NCBI GenBank assembly: GCA_947588205.1
Contig: CANPYG010000012.1
Coordinates: 1 to 42,461, forward strand
Origin: an uncultured Acetatifactor sp.
GTDB lineage: Bacteria; Bacillota; Clostridia; Lachnospirales; Lachnospiraceae
Reading direction: 5' to 3'
Length of the DNA: 42,461 nucleotides
The notes under the pieces are model-generated. The model saw nothing but the letters and a program-made list of their open reading frames with translations, made no database searches and was not told the origin of the DNA. A program made the position numbers and the translations under genes. Positions within the stretch are counted from its first letter, which is position 1, and each line of letters begins with the position of its first letter. This document shows, in pieces, positions 16,471 through 24,800 of the stretch.

Positions 16471-18342
16471 ATGAAGGCACTAATCGGTTATAAAAAAACA
16501 AGGATAATTGAACCATTGATAATTGGTATTGAAATCCTGTTTTCTTTGTGGGCGCTTACGGAAGATTCTCTTGTTGTATTGAATGCTGATCTTTCTTTTT
16601 TCGAACAGATTTCAGATTATCTGCAACAGTTTCCAGGATGGGATATGAGGTCACTGATCTTGGCCCTTGGATTAGGATGTATTTATGCAAAAGTTTTTAG
16701 GGGGGGGGGGTATAATCCTTGGGTGAGTGCGGCCAGCGCCTTTTTTGCATTATGTATGGTTTTTGGAAAAAGCTATATGGAAATTGGGAGTTGGGATTAT
16801 GTCCTGCACAGTGGGCTACAGTTCGTTCTGGGAAGTCTGATATTTTGCGGGTACTTTTTTGTATTTAGAAATTGTATCCTTTATGTCAGTAAGAAATTGA
16901 GGCAGTTTCCCACACTGTTCCGCAGAGAGACGCAAGGGAAAGTAGAAATATGGTTATTTGAGAGACATCCTTTTTGGGGCGTCCTGGCTGTAATCTGGCT
17001 GGCAGCAATACCGTGGCTCATTTGTTTTTTCCCGGGAACTTTGGAAGCAGATGGCTGTTACCAATTGTTGATGTCCTTTGGAGTGGTGGGAATATCAAAT
17101 CATCATCCAGTGTTTGTGACGAAGCTTATGGGGATTTGTCTGCATTGGGGAAGGCTTTTTTTCGGTTCCGATATGATAGGAATGTTTTTCTATACATTCT
17201 TTCAATTCACGTTTCAGAGCCTGGTCATGTCTTATGTGTTATACGTACTCAGCCGCATGAAGGCTCCTGTGTTGCTGCGATGGGGTGCGTTAATTTTCTA
17301 TAGTGCTTATCCGATTTTTCCCATGTGGGGATATACCCTTGTGAAGGATACAGGGTATTACAGTTTTTTTCTGCTATTTGTAACGACGCTGGTACAGATG
17401 CTTTATCTTTATGAGAAAGGGGAGCGTCTGGCCTGGTGGCAGGTGTTTTTGTTTGCACTGGGAGCTGTCGGATTGGGTACTTTTCGAAATGACGGGCGTT
17501 ATATAGTGCTTTTGACTTGCGTGTGCGGTATTTTTTTCGCCAGAAAATGCTGGAATGTACTGCTTATTGGAGGAATTGCCTGTTTTGTATCCATCTTTTT
17601 GATAGAAGGTGTATATATGAAGGCAGAGAGTATTCCTCAGGGTTCTAAGAGGGAAATGTTGACGATTCCTTTACAGCAGACTGCGAGATATGTAAAAGAG
17701 CATTATGAGGAGATCACTCCCGAGGAGGCGGAAATTCTCCAGGCGGGCTTCTCCGTAGAATTGTCAGAGTTGGCAGATTTGTATATACCTGATTTTTCGG
17801 ATCCTGTAAAAGGTACGTTCGTTCTATATCCTGAGGCGGATTATATAAATGCGTATTTTCGGGTATGGGCACAGCAGTTGATAAAACATCCGGATACATA
17901 TTTGCAGGCATTCTTCAATCAGGTTTATGGGTATTTTTATCCGGAGAAAGAAAGTGAATGGGAAGGAATCGGGATTTTAAACATCAAAAACAGTCTGAGT
18001 GCTCAGGATGAGTACCTGGATTTGGATTTTGGTTTAGAGAATGAATTAGGAAGAAATCTTTTAAGTATATATGTCAAATGGACGAAAGCGCTTCCTGTAA
18101 TCGGCATGTTGTTTAGCCCGGGGATATATACTTATATCTTGCTTGGTTGCGCAATGTATCTAATCGCTAAAAAGAGGAAGAGGGGATTGCTGGTGTACGT
18201 TCCCGGTTTTTGCGTTTTGCTGATTTGTATAGCATCTCCTGTCACAGCATGTTTTAGATATACATTGCCGAATGTCGCATCATTGCCGATATATTTGGTT
18301 TGGTGTTACCATGGGGCACAACGAAATAGTGAACAAAAGTGA
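16471..18342 (+). CDS. Polytopic membrane protein, DUF6020-like, with G11 tract
   Basis: From ATG 16471, six nt after AGGAGG, the protein has 623 residues. It carries about a dozen hydrophobic segments, starting at about 12-30, with a typical motif FFPGTLEADGCYQLLMSFG after the third group and a soluble loop at about 400-500. This is the layout of DUF6020 proteins, which look like GT-C glycosyltransferases with an acidic first loop and may act on cell-surface glycans; this is inference. An uninterrupted run of 11 G (16700-16710) encodes Arg-Gly-Gly-Gly at residues 77-80; loss or gain of one base would stop translation early. The gene is AT-richer than the flanking genes. In this read the frame is intact. 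Confidence 0.75.
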   Translation: MKALIGYKKTRIIEPLIIGIEILFSLWALTEDSLVVLNADLSFFEQISDYLQQFPGWDMRSLILALGLGCIYAKVFRGGGYNPWVSAASAFFALCMVFGKSYMEIGSWDYVLHSGLQFVLGSLIFCGYFFVFRNCILYVSKKLRQFPTLFRRETQGKVEIWLFERHPFWGVLAVIWLAAIPWLICFFPGTLEADGCYQLLMSFGVVGISNHHPVFVTKLMGICLHWGRLFFGSDMIGMFFYTFFQFTFQSLVMSYVLYVLSRMKAPVLLRWGALIFYSAYPIFPMWGYTLVKDTGYYSFFLLFVTTLVQMLYLYEKGERLAWWQVFLFALGAVGLGTFRNDGRYIVLLTCVCGIFFARKCWNVLLIGGIACFVSIFLIEGVYMKAESIPQGSKREMLTIPLQQTARYVKEHYEEITPEEAEILQAGFSVELSELADLYIPDFSDPVKGTFVLYPEADYINAYFRVWAQQLIKHPDTYLQAFFNQVYGYFYPEKESEWEGIGILNIKNSLSAQDEYLDLDFGLENELGRNLLSIYVKWTKALPVIGMLFSPGIYTYILLGCAMYLIAKKRKRGLLVYVPGFCVLLICIASPVTACFRYTLPNVASLPIYLVWCYHGAQRNSEQK

Positions 18343-18356
18343 TTTAGGAGATTGCA

Positions 18357-18541
18357 ACGCAATGAAGACAAAAGCGGCGGCGATGATCCTAAACAGGGAT
18401 CCCTTAAGGCTTTTCATTTTAAGTTCTTTGATGTCGTTTCTCCTCCTCTGAGAATAAAGAAAATACTGTGATGCGTTTGCTACAGATTTCGCATCACAGT
18501 AATTTTGTACTATATTTTAAAAAAAGTCCAATTCCCAATTT
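18357..18541 (-). pseudogene. Relic of the 5' end and promoter of a second two-TM (DUF6709-like) gene
   Basis: Read on the minus strand, this segment aligns with the promoter, leader and first 25 codons of the gene at 13462-14562, sharing the AGGAGGAG site, the 14-nt dyad loop and the reading KSLKGSLFRII against KSLKSSLLGII. The start codon is ATC instead of ATG, the -10 has decayed to TACAAA, and the homology stops after about 25 codons, near the end of the DUF6020-like gene. It cannot make a protein from the ancestral start. The dyad here (18464-18475 and 18490-18501) is perfect. Confidence 0.75.
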
Positions 18542-18588
18542 GATAATCAGGAATGAAAGTAAAGATATTTCAGGGAACCTCCTGTTGA

Positions 18589-20055
18589 TCAGGGCTGGTT
18601 CACGATCCCTACGAACAGGGGCGTGCCATCATCACCTGTGATGGCGAACAGGAAAGGTCTGTCCAGAACAAAGTCAACCTCGTCGTCCGGCGGTTCGGCG
18701 GCCCCGCCTGCAGGCAGTTCGATGTAGGCCGTGGCTTCGCAGCCCTCTTCATCTATGGTTACCCTGGCGGCATGCATGACCTTTGAAACGAAGGGAGGAA
18801 GAGGAAGCTTTTCCAGGGAGTCTTCCTCCAGCATGGGAGAGAAGTCAGCCGCGTAAGGATCGAATACGTCAGTGATTCCCAGCGCTCTCAGGGATTCCGT
18901 AAGGTCCATGTCACTGACAACATCAAATTTCGGCAGGGAGAGGTGGATTTCCAGATATTTTGAATCAGCCCATCCCTTGTCCGAAGAAAAGGATCCCGTC
19001 ACAGTGCCTAGAAAATCCGTCACTGCGCCGTCCGATAAAAGCTCATCCACGCTCACCCCCTCATCCGGAAGGATAAACCACATCCCGCCGCTGTTTTTCA
19101 GATATTTACAGGCAGCGGAGAACTTTTCTCCCCAATAATAGGTGCCCTCCATAGTCTCATGCATGAAATCGACTGTCCGATCCCCGTCCAGGGCATGGAA
19201 CACCTCAGGGGAAGTCCTGCCCTTCTGGAACTCATTGCTCCACTTGGCCCGATAGTAAATCGTGGATACCAGGGCCAGAACAGTGTCTTGATCCATTGTG
19301 ATGCCGGAGGACTGCTCCTTCAGCCGGTTTTTGGTGTTTTGATCGATCCATTTCTGCAGGGTGCGGTTAAATTTTTCCGTTCCCATTTTACCGCGGTAGG
19401 AGGAAGCAAAATAGGTTTCGGACAATGTGTCCATTGTTTCCTGGATGAAATCCAAATCATCATTGAGCCACAGGGAATTTGCGGGAATGCTGGTCACCGT
19501 GCCGTCGTCCACGTAGTTGGCGTTCCACAGGGCGTTTGCCCGGGTGCGCACGGTTTCAATGGTGTCGCAGTCCAGAAGCTTTAGAAGCTGCTTGCGGCTT
19601 TCACCGTCAGTCAGCTCCGCCAGCATGGAAAGCGCCATATATACATTGATCGGTGAGCATACTCTGTTCTCGGTTCCGGCGCCGGTCAGGAGTCCGGGAA
19701 CTGTGGCCGTCATGAAGTTTCCCAGGGTACTAACATAGACCTGGGAAAGACTACGCCGTTCCCTTCTGGCTTCATACCAGGGATCATTATTCAATACAGA
19801 GTATCTTACCTGCTTTGGGTACTCTGCCTCAGAAACGGCGTAGGCGCTCAGGGAGCCGTTCCAAGGATTCAGGAATATGCCCGCAATAACTGCCGCTGCG
19901 AGCATCGCCGCCATGGGGATCGTCCACCGTTTTTTGTAGGATTTTTGTGGGCTTTTGCGGAAAATGGAAGCCCTTTGGCGCGGAACGTTTTGCGCCTCCG
20001 CGACCTGATCGTCCCGGATATCCGTCATGCCGTTGTATATATCTTCTCCCTTCAT
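18589..20055 (-). CDS. Membrane-anchored serpin, putative anti-sigma/sensor protein
   Basis: The 488-residue protein has a cytoplasmic head (1-45, MKGEDIYNGMTDIRDDQVAEA then basic), one membrane segment at about 46-63, and an extracellular serpin domain from about 110 to the end. Serpins are protease inhibitors that trap their target by a large conformational change. Serpin marks include NVYMALSMLAELTDG, NSLWLND, LVSTIYYRAKW, and near the C-terminus the hinge EEGCEATAY (436-444), a reactive loop of Pro/Ala/Gly with the scissile bond near Ala452, and DRPFLFAITGDDGTPLFVG. The ATG overlaps the sigma factor stop as ATGA, so the two are coupled. The head resembles short N-termini that follow sigma genes of this type, which suggests an anti-sigma role (inference). 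The hinge has Tyr and Ile where small residues are usual, so inhibitory activity is likely but not sure. Confidence 0.85.
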   Translation of the reverse strand: MKGEDIYNGMTDIRDDQVAEAQNVPRQRASIFRKSPQKSYKKRWTIPMAAMLAAAVIAGIFLNPWNGSLSAYAVSEAEYPKQVRYSVLNNDPWYEARRERRSLSQVYVSTLGNFMTATVPGLLTGAGTENRVCSPINVYMALSMLAELTDGESRKQLLKLLDCDTIETVRTRANALWNANYVDDGTVTSIPANSLWLNDDLDFIQETMDTLSETYFASSYRGKMGTEKFNRTLQKWIDQNTKNRLKEQSSGITMDQDTVLALVSTIYYRAKWSNEFQKGRTSPEVFHALDGDRTVDFMHETMEGTYYWGEKFSAACKYLKNSGGMWFILPDEGVSVDELLSDGAVTDFLGTVTGSFSSDKGWADSKYLEIHLSLPKFDVVSDMDLTESLRALGITDVFDPYAADFSPMLEEDSLEKLPLPPFVSKVMHAARVTIDEEGCEATAYIELPAGGAAEPPDDEVDFVLDRPFLFAITGDDGTPLFVGIVNQP

Positions 20056-20606
20056 ATTTCCACTCCTTCCTTTTCCAGTGTCAGTCTTAAGCTTTCCCGC
20101 AGCCGTTGCATCCGTCTTGCCATCTGATTGGCGGTCATGCCCTGTTCGGCTGCCAGCTCCTTGACCGTATCCGCGTACCAGTAACGCCTTACGAAAAGGA
20201 TGCGTTCTTCCCTGTCCAGACTGTCCAGCCAGTGGGTGATGATTTCGGAAATGATCCGTTGTTCCAGCTGCAGCTGTGTCGCGTTGTCCGGAACGCATTC
20301 ATCCAGCTCGGAGAGCAGTACTTCCATCCCTGCATACCGTTTGGCAGCCCGCATCTTACGGAAACGGCTGATGGACAAATTTCTGGTGATGCGTCCCAGG
20401 AAAGCCCGTAAGGACGCAGGCCAGTCCGGCGGCATCCGCATCCAGGCGGCAAGCCAGGTATCGTTGATGCATTCCTCCACATCCTCTCTGTTGGACAGCA
20501 GATGAAACGCCAGCCTGCGGCAAAAGGCGCCGTGGGCAAGATCGGTCTGGGCGATGGCTTCTTCATCGCGCTGGTGATATAGACGGATGATTTCATTATC
20601 TTCCAT
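20052..20606 (-). CDS. ECF-like RNA polymerase sigma factor
   Basis: The start is ATG at 20606, five nt after GGGAGGAG, giving 184 residues. Region 2 covers about 20-90 (CRRLAFHLLSNREDVEECINDTWLA written here as the key part SNREDVEECINDTW, then FLGRITRNLSISRFRK) and region 4 covers about 125-175 (EERILFVRRYWYADTVKELA, then the recognition helix MTANQMARRMQRLRESL). There is no region 1 or 3, as in group 4 factors. The gene overlaps the downstream serpin-containing gene by 4 bp. It has a long leader with a perfect palindrome at 20644-20664. Such factors usually control their own operon and envelope genes; the target promoters are unknown. Confidence 0.9.
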   Translation of the reverse strand: MEDNEIIRLYHQRDEEAIAQTDLAHGAFCRRLAFHLLSNREDVEECINDTWLAAWMRMPPDWPASLRAFLGRITRNLSISRFRKMRAAKRYAGMEVLLSELDECVPDNATQLQLEQRIISEIITHWLDSLDREERILFVRRYWYADTVKELAAEQGMTANQMARRMQRLRESLRLTLEKEGVEI

Positions 20607-20643
20607 TTGGTCTCCTCCCTGGTGCATTGCTGCAGCCCGATAC

Positions 20644-20664
20644 ATGTTCCTGCGGCAGGAACAT
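20644..20664. promoter_or_regulatory. Perfect 21-bp palindrome in the sigma operon leader
   Basis: ATGTTCCTGC (20644-20653) and GCAGGAACAT (20655-20664) flank a single central base, 38 bp before the sigma start codon. Each arm contains GGAAC, which is also the core of many ECF -35 elements. It may be an operator or a transcript hairpin; no T tract follows on either strand. Confidence 0.6.
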
Positions 20665-20760
20665 TGTTGCTTCTATTTATATATGTCGCAATTTGGATGG
20701 GGCTTATGCGGAGAATTTGAAAATTTTGTATTATTTTTTGCATCTTTTGGCTTTAAAATG

Positions 20761-20788
20761 ATTATAGCAGAAATTCACCGTATTTCCA
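20761..20788 (-). promoter_or_regulatory. Predicted promoter of the sigma/serpin operon
   Basis: On the minus strand TGGAAA (rc of 20783-20788), a 16-bp spacer and TATAAT (rc of 20761-20766) with an extended TGC give a vegetative-type promoter and a leader of about 150 nt. It is divergent to the GH42 promoter. Confidence 0.55.
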
Positions 20789-20844
20789 GTTAAAATAGGA
20801 ATGGGGAAATAGGAATGAGGGAGAAACAATTCAAAAAATACTCA

Positions 20845-20873
20845 TTGAAAAGCATATCGTTTTGGGATATGAT
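20845..20873 (+). promoter_or_regulatory. Predicted promoter of the GH42 gene
   Basis: TTGAAA (20845-20850), a 17-bp spacer and TATGAT (20868-20873), 108 bp upstream of the GH42 start. The remaining divergent spacer (20607-20980) shows no gene. Confidence 0.55.
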
Positions 20874-20980
20874 AAGCATAAACTTGTGGTAAAATGATCA
20901 GCTCGTCAGTAGATGCCCACCCCGCAGGAGGCGGAGGAGTTGGCGGAACATGCGAAAATTCTGGCAGGAGGAATGTATCG

Positions 20981-23104
20981 ATGGAAAAAACGGCGTTATT
21001 TCCCCAGGTGAAGGGGATTTTGCATGGCGGTGATTATAATCCGGAACAGTGGCTGGACCGTCCGGATATTCTGGAAGAGGATATCCGCCTGATGAAGAAG
21101 GCGGGCATCAATTCCGCGACGCTGGGGGTATTTTCCTGGTCGGTCTATGAACCTGTGGAAGGGGAGTTCCATTTTGACTGGCTTCAGGAAATCATGGACA
21201 GGCTCTATGAGAACGGCATTTATACGATTCTTGCGACACCTTCCGGCGCACGTCCCGCCTGGCTGGACGCCGCCTATCCGGAGGCTATGCGGGTGAGCGC
21301 CCACAATGTGCGCGACCACCACGGCAACCGGCATAATCACTGTATGAGTTCGCCCATCTACCGCAAAAAGACCGCGGTCATTGACAGGAAGCTGGCGGAG
21401 CGCTTTGGCTCCCATCCGGGGCTCATCATGTGGCATATTTCCAACGAGCTGGGCGGAGAGTGTTTCTGCCCGCTCTGTGCGGAACGGTTCAGGGAGTATC
21501 TGGCGGATAAGTTCGACCACGATATTGAAAAGCTGAACCAGGCCTGGTGGACCACCTTTTGGAGCCATCGTTACAATTCCTTTGACCAGATCGAGCCGCC
21601 CTTTGAGCATGGGGAACGCAGCATTATGGGCTTGAATCTGGAATGGAAGCGCTTTACCTCCTGGAATATGAATGATTTTATGAGGTCGGAAATTGATGTA
21701 TTAAAGGAAATTACGCCGGATATCCCGGTCACGGCGAATTTTATGGAGCTGTTTTACGGGCTGAATTACCGGAATCTGGCGAAGGACCTGGATGTGATCT
21801 CATGGGACAGTTATCCCAGATTTCATAACGATTATGAAACCTTCCAGGATACCATGCTCTGGAACGCTTTCCAGCATGCCCTGATGCGTTCCCTGAAGCC
21901 GGAGAAGCCCTTCATGCTGATGGAAAGCACGCCCAGTCTGGTAAACTGGCATCCCTTTAACAAGCTGAAGCGTCCCGGGGTACATAAGCTTGCCTGTATT
22001 CAGGCCCTTGCCTGTGGTTCGGATACGGTGCAGTATTTCCAGTGGAGGAAGGGCAGGGGATCCTTTGAGCAGTTCCACGGCGCGGTGGTGGATCACAACG
22101 GTTCGGAGGATACGAGAGTTTTCCGGGAGGTGGCGGAAGTGGGGCAGGCGCTTTGCAGACTTTCCCCGGTGGCGGGAAGCCTGGTGCGGGCAAGGGCGGC
22201 GCTTTTGTTCGACTGGGATAACCGATGGGCAATCCATGATGCAGGGGCGCTGAGCAATCAGACGAAAAAATATGAGGATACCTGCATGAAGATCTGGCAG
22301 GAGTTCCGCAGGCTGGGCGTGGAGATGGACGTGGTGGCTTCCGACGGGGTTCTTGACCGATATGATGTGGTGGTGGCGCCCATGCTTTACATGCTGCAGC
22401 CCGGAACGGCATCGGCACTGAGGTCCTTTGTGGAAAAAGGCGGACAACTGCTCGCAACGTATTTTACGGGCTATGTGGATGAGAACCAGCTGTGTTATCT
22501 GGGAGGATTCCCGGGGAACGGACTCTCTGAGCTTTTCGGGATTGTCAGCGAGGAGATCGATACCCTGTACCCTTCTGACAGAAACGGAATAAGGTTTGAG
22601 AAAGGTATATCAGGAAAAATCCGGACAAAGGAAGGCGTTCCGGAGGATACGGCGGTCTGGGAGGTAAAGGATTATGCGGAAATCCTCAGGGTGAAGGATG
22701 CGAAGGTGCTGGGCGTCTATACAGGGGACTTCTATCAGGGAACGGCTGCGGTGACCTGCAAGGAATATCCTGTCAGCCGGGAACAGACGCCCTCTAAATG
22801 CGGCAGGGCTTACTATGTCGCCGCCAGGGTGGGCGCCGGACAGATGCGCCCGCTTTTTGAAAAGCTTCTGGAGGATGCCGGCATCCGGACACGGAAGCTG
22901 CCGGAAAATGTGGACTACTGCTGCAGGACCGGGGAAGAAGGCGTCTATGAATTTTATTTGAATTATGGAACGGCGCCTGTGGAAGTGCCGGATGTTCATG
23001 GAACGGATCTGCTCACGGGAGAGAAAGTGGAGGATATACTGGGCCTGGGGGCGTACGGCGTCGCGGTACTGCAGACAGCCGCCTCCCCCAGACATCTGGA
23101 ATGA
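20981..23104 (+). CDS. Beta-galactosidase, glycoside hydrolase family 42
   Basis: GH42 enzymes remove terminal beta-galactose from oligosaccharides. The start is ATG 20981, nine nt after AGGAGG, giving 707 residues and no signal peptide, so the enzyme is cytoplasmic. The TIM barrel starts at GGDYNPEQWL; the acid/base is Glu156 in WHISNELGG and the nucleophile is Glu315 in MLMESTPS. Cys121, Cys161, Cys163 and Cys166 form the zinc site known from GH42. A trimerisation domain (about 395-610) and a small beta C-terminal domain follow. The gene has its own promoter, is divergent from the sigma/serpin operon, and meets the HerA-like gene tail to tail 29 bp away. Natural substrate could be plant galactan or arabinogalactan fragments, given the arabinosidases nearby. 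Confidence 0.95.
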   Translation: MEKTALFPQVKGILHGGDYNPEQWLDRPDILEEDIRLMKKAGINSATLGVFSWSVYEPVEGEFHFDWLQEIMDRLYENGIYTILATPSGARPAWLDAAYPEAMRVSAHNVRDHHGNRHNHCMSSPIYRKKTAVIDRKLAERFGSHPGLIMWHISNELGGECFCPLCAERFREYLADKFDHDIEKLNQAWWTTFWSHRYNSFDQIEPPFEHGERSIMGLNLEWKRFTSWNMNDFMRSEIDVLKEITPDIPVTANFMELFYGLNYRNLAKDLDVISWDSYPRFHNDYETFQDTMLWNAFQHALMRSLKPEKPFMLMESTPSLVNWHPFNKLKRPGVHKLACIQALACGSDTVQYFQWRKGRGSFEQFHGAVVDHNGSEDTRVFREVAEVGQALCRLSPVAGSLVRARAALLFDWDNRWAIHDAGALSNQTKKYEDTCMKIWQEFRRLGVEMDVVASDGVLDRYDVVVAPMLYMLQPGTASALRSFVEKGGQLLATYFTGYVDENQLCYLGGFPGNGLSELFGIVSEEIDTLYPSDRNGIRFEKGISGKIRTKEGVPEDTAVWEVKDYAEILRVKDAKVLGVYTGDFYQGTAAVTCKEYPVSREQTPSKCGRAYYVAARVGAGQMRPLFEKLLEDAGIRTRKLPENVDYCCRTGEEGVYEFYLNYGTAPVEVPDVHGTDLLTGEKVEDILGLGAYGVAVLQTAASPRHLE

Positions 23105-23133
23105 TACTGCCCGAATGAGAAGAAATTGCCCGG

Positions 23134-24747
23134 CTATTTCAACTTGAAAAGTGTTCCGAGAATGCTGCGCCCCAGAGAAGCGCCCACATTGCCGCCCAGC
23201 TTCTTGCCGAAGCTTCCGCCGATCTGCTTGCCCAGGTTATTGCCCAGCTCCCGTCCGATAGTGCCCGCTGCGCTGCTGGCGACGCTTTTCACCCCGGAGG
23301 AGATGGCCCTCTGCCTTTTTTCCGCCTCGCGGGCTTCTTCCTTCGCCCTGCGTTCGGCTTCTTTTTGCGCCTGCTTTGCCTCTGCCTGCGCCTGCTTTGC
23401 CTCCCGTTTTGCTTTTTCCTCCCCTTCTCTTAAGCGCGCTTCCTCCGCCGCATCCTGTTCGCCCTTCCTTTTCAGGAATTCATAAGCGGAATCCCGGTCT
23501 ATCATGTCCTGATATCTCAGATACAGATTATCCTTCAGGATCTCCTTTTCTTTCTCCTGGTCGGATATGGGTCCCATGAGGCTCTGGGGCGGAAGAATCC
23601 TGCATTTCTGCACGACGCCGGGAATGCCCTTTTCATCCAGTACGGATATGAGTGCTTCGCCGGTGCCAAGCTGTGTCAGGACGTCACGGGTATTGAAGGA
23701 AGGATTGGAGCGGAAGGAGTCTGCGGCGGCCTTGATCGCCTTTTCATCGCTGGGAGTGTAGGCGCGCAGGGCGTGCTGGATCTTATTGCCCAGCTGTCCC
23801 AGCACTCCGTCCGGTATATCTTTCGGGTTCTGGGTGATGAAATAAATACCGACCCCCTTGGAACGGATCAGCTTCACCACCTGCTCGATCTTATCCTGGA
23901 GAGCCTTGGAAATATCCTTAAACAGCAGATGGGCTTCGTCAAAGAAAAATACCATTCTGGGCTTCTCCTGGTCCCCGATTTCCGGAAGGGTCTCAAACAG
24001 TTCCGACATCATCCAGAGCAAAAAAGCGGAATATAGGGTGCTGTCGTTGATCAGTTCCCTACAGTCGAGAATATTGATATTTCCCTTTCCGCCGGCCCCG
24101 GAGGCAAACCAGTCCCGGATATTCAGCGCAGGTTCCGCAAAGAACTGCCCGCCTCCCTGGGCCTCCAGGGCGACGACATGCCGGATGATGGCGCTGATGC
24201 TTTGTTTGGAGATGTTTCCGTATTCCATGGAAAGCTCCTTGCTGTTCTCTCCCAAATACTGCAGCATTGCCTTTAAATCCTTAGTATCAATTAAAAGCAG
24301 ATCCTGGTCGTCCGCAATCTTGAAAAGCACCGTAAGGATATCGGCCTGCGTGGTATTCAGATCCATCAGCCTGGACAGGAGGACGGGTCCCATCTCCGAA
24401 ATGGTGGTACGAAGGGGAATCCCCATTTTGCCGTAGATGTCCCAAAAGACGGAAGGATAGGACTGATATTGGAAGCCGCAGGCGTCCAGCCCGAAGGCGC
24501 GGATTCTGTTCCTCATGTCCTCACTGTCCGTTCCGGGGCGGCACATGCCGGACAGGTCGCCCTTGATATCCGCCAGAAAAACAGGCACTCCCGCATCGCT
24601 GAAGGATTCCGCAAGTACCTTTAGGGTGATCGTCTTGCCGGTGCCGGTCGCTCCGGCAATGAAGCCGTGTCGGTTTGCCATCTTCGGCAGGATGCAGATT
24701 TTTTCTCCGTCCGCATCGCCGATCCAGATTTTATCCTGATAATACAT
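23134..24747 (-). CDS. HerA-like ATPase (DUF853 family)
   Basis: This 537-residue protein matches the DUF853 branch of HerA/FtsK-like ATPases. Walker A is GATGTGKT (32-39), followed by FLADIKGDLSG, the DTKDLKAML region, Walker B VFFFDEAHLLF near residue 270 and the sensor FITQNPKDIPDGVLGQLGN given here as its key part TQNPKDIPD. A basic Ala/Lys/Glu coiled coil (about 435-480) and a Gly-rich amphipathic tail (LGNNLGKQIGGSFGKKLGG) end the protein; such tails may bind membrane or other subunits. The biological role of the family is not established. AGGAGG lies 9 nt before ATG. It is a single gene, convergent with GH42. Confidence 0.9.
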   Translation of the reverse strand: MYYQDKIWIGDADGEKICILPKMANRHGFIAGATGTGKTITLKVLAESFSDAGVPVFLADIKGDLSGMCRPGTDSEDMRNRIRAFGLDACGFQYQSYPSVFWDIYGKMGIPLRTTISEMGPVLLSRLMDLNTTQADILTVLFKIADDQDLLLIDTKDLKAMLQYLGENSKELSMEYGNISKQSISAIIRHVVALEAQGGGQFFAEPALNIRDWFASGAGGKGNINILDCRELINDSTLYSAFLLWMMSELFETLPEIGDQEKPRMVFFFDEAHLLFKDISKALQDKIEQVVKLIRSKGVGIYFITQNPKDIPDGVLGQLGNKIQHALRAYTPSDEKAIKAAADSFRSNPSFNTRDVLTQLGTGEALISVLDEKGIPGVVQKCRILPPQSLMGPISDQEKEKEILKDNLYLRYQDMIDRDSAYEFLKRKGEQDAAEEARLREGEEKAKREAKQAQAEAKQAQKEAERRAKEEAREAEKRQRAISSGVKSVASSAAGTIGRELGNNLGKQIGGSFGKKLGGNVGASLGRSILGTLFKLK

Positions 24748-24800
24748 AGGTCAGTTCCTCCTGTGGGATATAGGAATAAAAGTAAAAAGCTTCTGCTTTT

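Noticed and set aside
20894..20980. Longer GH42 start at 20894
   Set aside because: The extra residues are low-complexity and lack similarity to GH42, whereas ATG 20981 has a good AGGAGG site and the usual family start.
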